Positions 5,594 through 6,891 of a stretch of 6,891 nt of DNA are shown here, one piece after another. The position numbers and the translations under genes were made by a program. The stretch lies in assembly GCA_964390545.1 (NCBI GenBank), contig CAYMJV010000102.1, positions 1 to 6,891 of the forward strand, written 5' to 3'. The notes under the pieces were generated by a model that ran no database searches, had not been told where the DNA came from, and saw nothing but the letters and a program-made list of their open reading frames with translations. This stretch comes from CAYMJV01 sp964390545. Its GTDB lineage: Bacteria > Desulfobacterota > BSN033 > UBA1163. How positions within the stretch are numbered: the stretch's first letter is position 1; every line of letters begins with the position of its first letter.

Positions 5594-6019
5594 ATGCCGG
5601 TCAAACAGATTTCTGTCAGTCTAGAAAACGTTCCTGGAAAACTCTCTGAAGTGAGCGAGTATCTGGGCGAAAACGGGATTAATATCATTGCGTTAAGCAT
5701 AGCGGATACAGCGGATATCAGTGCGGTCCGGTTTGTAGCAAATGACCCTGAAAAGGCCATTAATGTTTTAAGAAGCCATGGTTACTCGATTAAGACGACC
5801 GATGTCCTAGCTGTGGAGGCTCCCAACCACCCAGGGGGGTTAAATGCGATTCTGAAACCTCTCAAAGAGGTTTCGGTTAATGTCAGTTACCTGTACACCT
5901 GCCTCGGCGCAGGAGAGAAGACGGTTTTGATTGTGGGTGTCGACAAGATGGATGAGGCCATTCAAGTCCTAAGGAAGAACTGGGTTCACATGTTCGACGA
6001 GGAACTCTACACGTTATAA
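5594..6019 (+). CDS. Tandem ACT-domain protein, probable amino-acid-binding regulator
   Basis: A 141-residue cytosolic protein made of two ACT domains and nothing else, with no catalytic or DNA-binding region. ACT 1 spans about 3-70, beginning QISVSLENVPGKLSEV, whose Pro-Gly-x-Leu turn is typical of the ligand-binding loop. ACT 2 spans about 71-138, with a matching turn at NHPGGLNAIL and the strand SVNVSYLYTC. Such small tandem-ACT proteins commonly sit beside 2-oxoacid:ferredoxin oxidoreductase or acyl-CoA ligase genes and are thought to sense amino acids; the ligand is unknown here. The ATG follows a GGGGGAAGGG-type site, and the gene starts 14 bases after the gamma stop, so it is the last gene of the operon. 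It could modulate the enzyme directly or act on another partner. Confidence 0.88.
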   Translation: MPVKQISVSLENVPGKLSEVSEYLGENGINIIALSIADTADISAVRFVANDPEKAINVLRSHGYSIKTTDVLAVEAPNHPGGLNAILKPLKEVSVNVSYLYTCLGAGEKTVLIVGVDKMDEAIQVLRKNWVHMFDEELYTL

Positions 6020-6043
6020 AATCTTCCCTTTTACTAAAGGGGA
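6017..6043 (-). terminator. Short hairpin between convergent genes, possible terminator of the cytochrome assembly gene
   Basis: Positions 6024-6031 pair with 6036-6043 around the loop TACT: eight pairs, one of them G-T, mostly CCCTTT/AAAGGG. Read on the minus strand the stem is followed after two bases by TTTT (6020-6017), a weak intrinsic-terminator form for the leftward gene. On the plus strand no T-run follows, so the rightward operon may end elsewhere or by another mechanism. Confidence 0.4.
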
Positions 6044-6891
6044 TTAGAGATAACTATGTAATCCAGAGATGAGGTAATTGACGCCGAAGTAGGTAAAGAG
6101 GACGGCAGAAAATCCAACGATCGATAGAATGGCTGCTTTTCGTCCCCTCCAGTCCCTCGTCAATCGAGCATGAAGGAAAGCAGCATAGACGAACCACGTA
6201 ATGAGAGACCAGGTCTCTTTTGGGTCCCAACTCCAGTAGCTTCCCCAGGCATAATTAGCCCACGCCGCCCCGGTGACAATCCCCAAGGTCAACATGGGAA
6301 ACCCTATCACGATAGACTTATAGTTGATCTCATCAAGGACTGAAGGGGAGGGCAACCATTTCGACCCTTCGTCTTTCCCCGTGCCTCTTTTATACTGAAT
6401 CAGATAGAGGATACTGATACCAAAGGACACGGCAAACGAAGCATAGCCCAAGAAGCAAGTGATGACATGAATGGCGAGCCAATTACTTTGAAGGGCTGGC
6501 ACCAAGGGAGTGATCTTGGCATCGATACCCGGAATGATGGAAGTGAGGGCAATGGCAAGAAAGGCAACGGGAGTAACGAAGACGCCGATGATCTTCTGCC
6601 TGTATTTGAATTCGAGAATCAGGTAGATCAGAATGATGGTCCAGGAGAAAAAGACGAGAGATTCGTACATATTGGATAAGGGGACATATCCGTATCCTGT
6701 TTGATGGGTCTCGACCCAGCGAAGAACCAGTCCTCCCGAATGGACGAGTAGGCCAAGGAGCAGGAGATAAGTACAGAGGATCCCCATTCGATGACTCCGA
6801 GTGGCCGCAAAGACGAGATAGCCCAAAGAACAGATCAGATAGATGGCCATGGAAACATTGAAAAAAGTCTGGCTTGCAAAAGGAAGGTTCA
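6044..6891 (-). CDS. ccsA: Cytochrome c assembly protein of System II (CcsA/ResC type), 5' end beyond the window
   Basis: An integral membrane protein with about seven or eight hydrophobic segments in the visible part. It belongs to the heme-handling WWD family that, with its CcsB/ResB partner, delivers heme to apocytochrome c outside the membrane. The tryptophan-rich WGSYWSWDPKETWSLITW lies at 202-219, counted from the first in-window Met (6850). Candidate heme-ligand or conserved histidines are His37, His128, His227 and His265 (in NYLISGLHSYL at the C-terminus). That Met has no ribosome binding site, and the frame stays open to the right edge, encoding LPFASQTFFNVS, which continues the first membrane segment. 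The true start therefore lies past 6891. This WWD protein is called CcsB in some family models, so symbols conflict. It is convergent with the oxidoreductase operon and functionally separate from it. Confidence 0.9.
   Translation of the reverse strand, partial: NLPFASQTFFNVSMAIYLICSLGYLVFAATRSHRMGILCTYLLLLGLLVHSGGLVLRWVETHQTGYGYVPLSNMYESLVFFSWTIILIYLILEFKYRQKIIGVFVTPVAFLAIALTSIIPGIDAKITPLVPALQSNWLAIHVITCFLGYASFAVSFGISILYLIQYKRGTGKDEGSKWLPSPSVLDEINYKSIVIGFPMLTLGIVTGAAWANYAWGSYWSWDPKETWSLITWFVYAAFLHARLTRDWRGRKAAILSIVGFSAVLFTYFGVNYLISGLHSYL

Noticed and set aside
6848..6850. ATG at 6850 as the start of the cytochrome assembly protein
   Set aside because: No Shine-Dalgarno site precedes it and the frame continues open with hydrophobic residues to the window edge, so the protein most likely starts beyond 6891.

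Overview
The window reads as a stretch of bacterial chromosome from an anaerobe with mid-range GC. It has bacterial promoters and Shine-Dalgarno sites, a ferredoxin-dependent 2-oxoacid oxidoreductase and System II cytochrome c assembly. It also has GC-rich palindromic repeats between genes. A Desulfobacterota-type (former Deltaproteobacteria) or similar uncultured anaerobe fits best; this is an inference from gene content, not a phylogenetic result.

Layout. Positions 1-80 are an AT-rich leader with TGACA/TGTCA repeats. A Nudix hydrolase (81-524, +) follows. Positions 525-733 carry no gene but hold three palindromes. The first two are copies of one repeat family in opposite orientation; their stems differ by a compensated six-base block, and the first doubles as a terminator. 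On the minus strand, a Get3/ArsA-like ATPase (2909-1953, TTG start) is followed 22 bases later by an aspartate-type aminotransferase (1930-734), probably one operon. Positions 2910-2994 are a compact divergent promoter region with overlapping -10 boxes inside an inverted repeat. Rightward from it runs a tightly packed operon: two-cluster ferredoxin (delta), alpha (VorB-like), beta and gamma subunits of a 2-oxoacid:ferredoxin oxidoreductase, then a tandem-ACT-domain protein ending at 6019. A short hairpin separates this from a convergent CcsA/ResC-type cytochrome c assembly gene (minus strand), whose N-terminus lies beyond the right edge.

How the genes work together. The four oxidoreductase subunits make one enzyme that converts a 2-oxoacid plus CoA to acyl-CoA and CO2, reducing ferredoxin (or runs in reverse). 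The alpha subunit resembles the VorB (branched-chain 2-oxoacid) group, but 2-oxoglutarate or another substrate cannot be excluded. The ACT protein is a likely amino-acid sensor for the same pathway. The divergent aminotransferase interconverts amino acids and 2-oxoacids, so the two transcription units may share a metabolic theme. The role of the Get3-like ATPase is unknown; it has CxxH where Get3 proteins have CxxC.

No phage, CRISPR, transposase, tRNA or rRNA was seen, and I see no convincing wholly new system. The items most worth checking are the covarying palindromic repeat pair, the CxxH Get3-like ATPase with its operon partner, and the divergent promoter from which both outward genes start with TTG.
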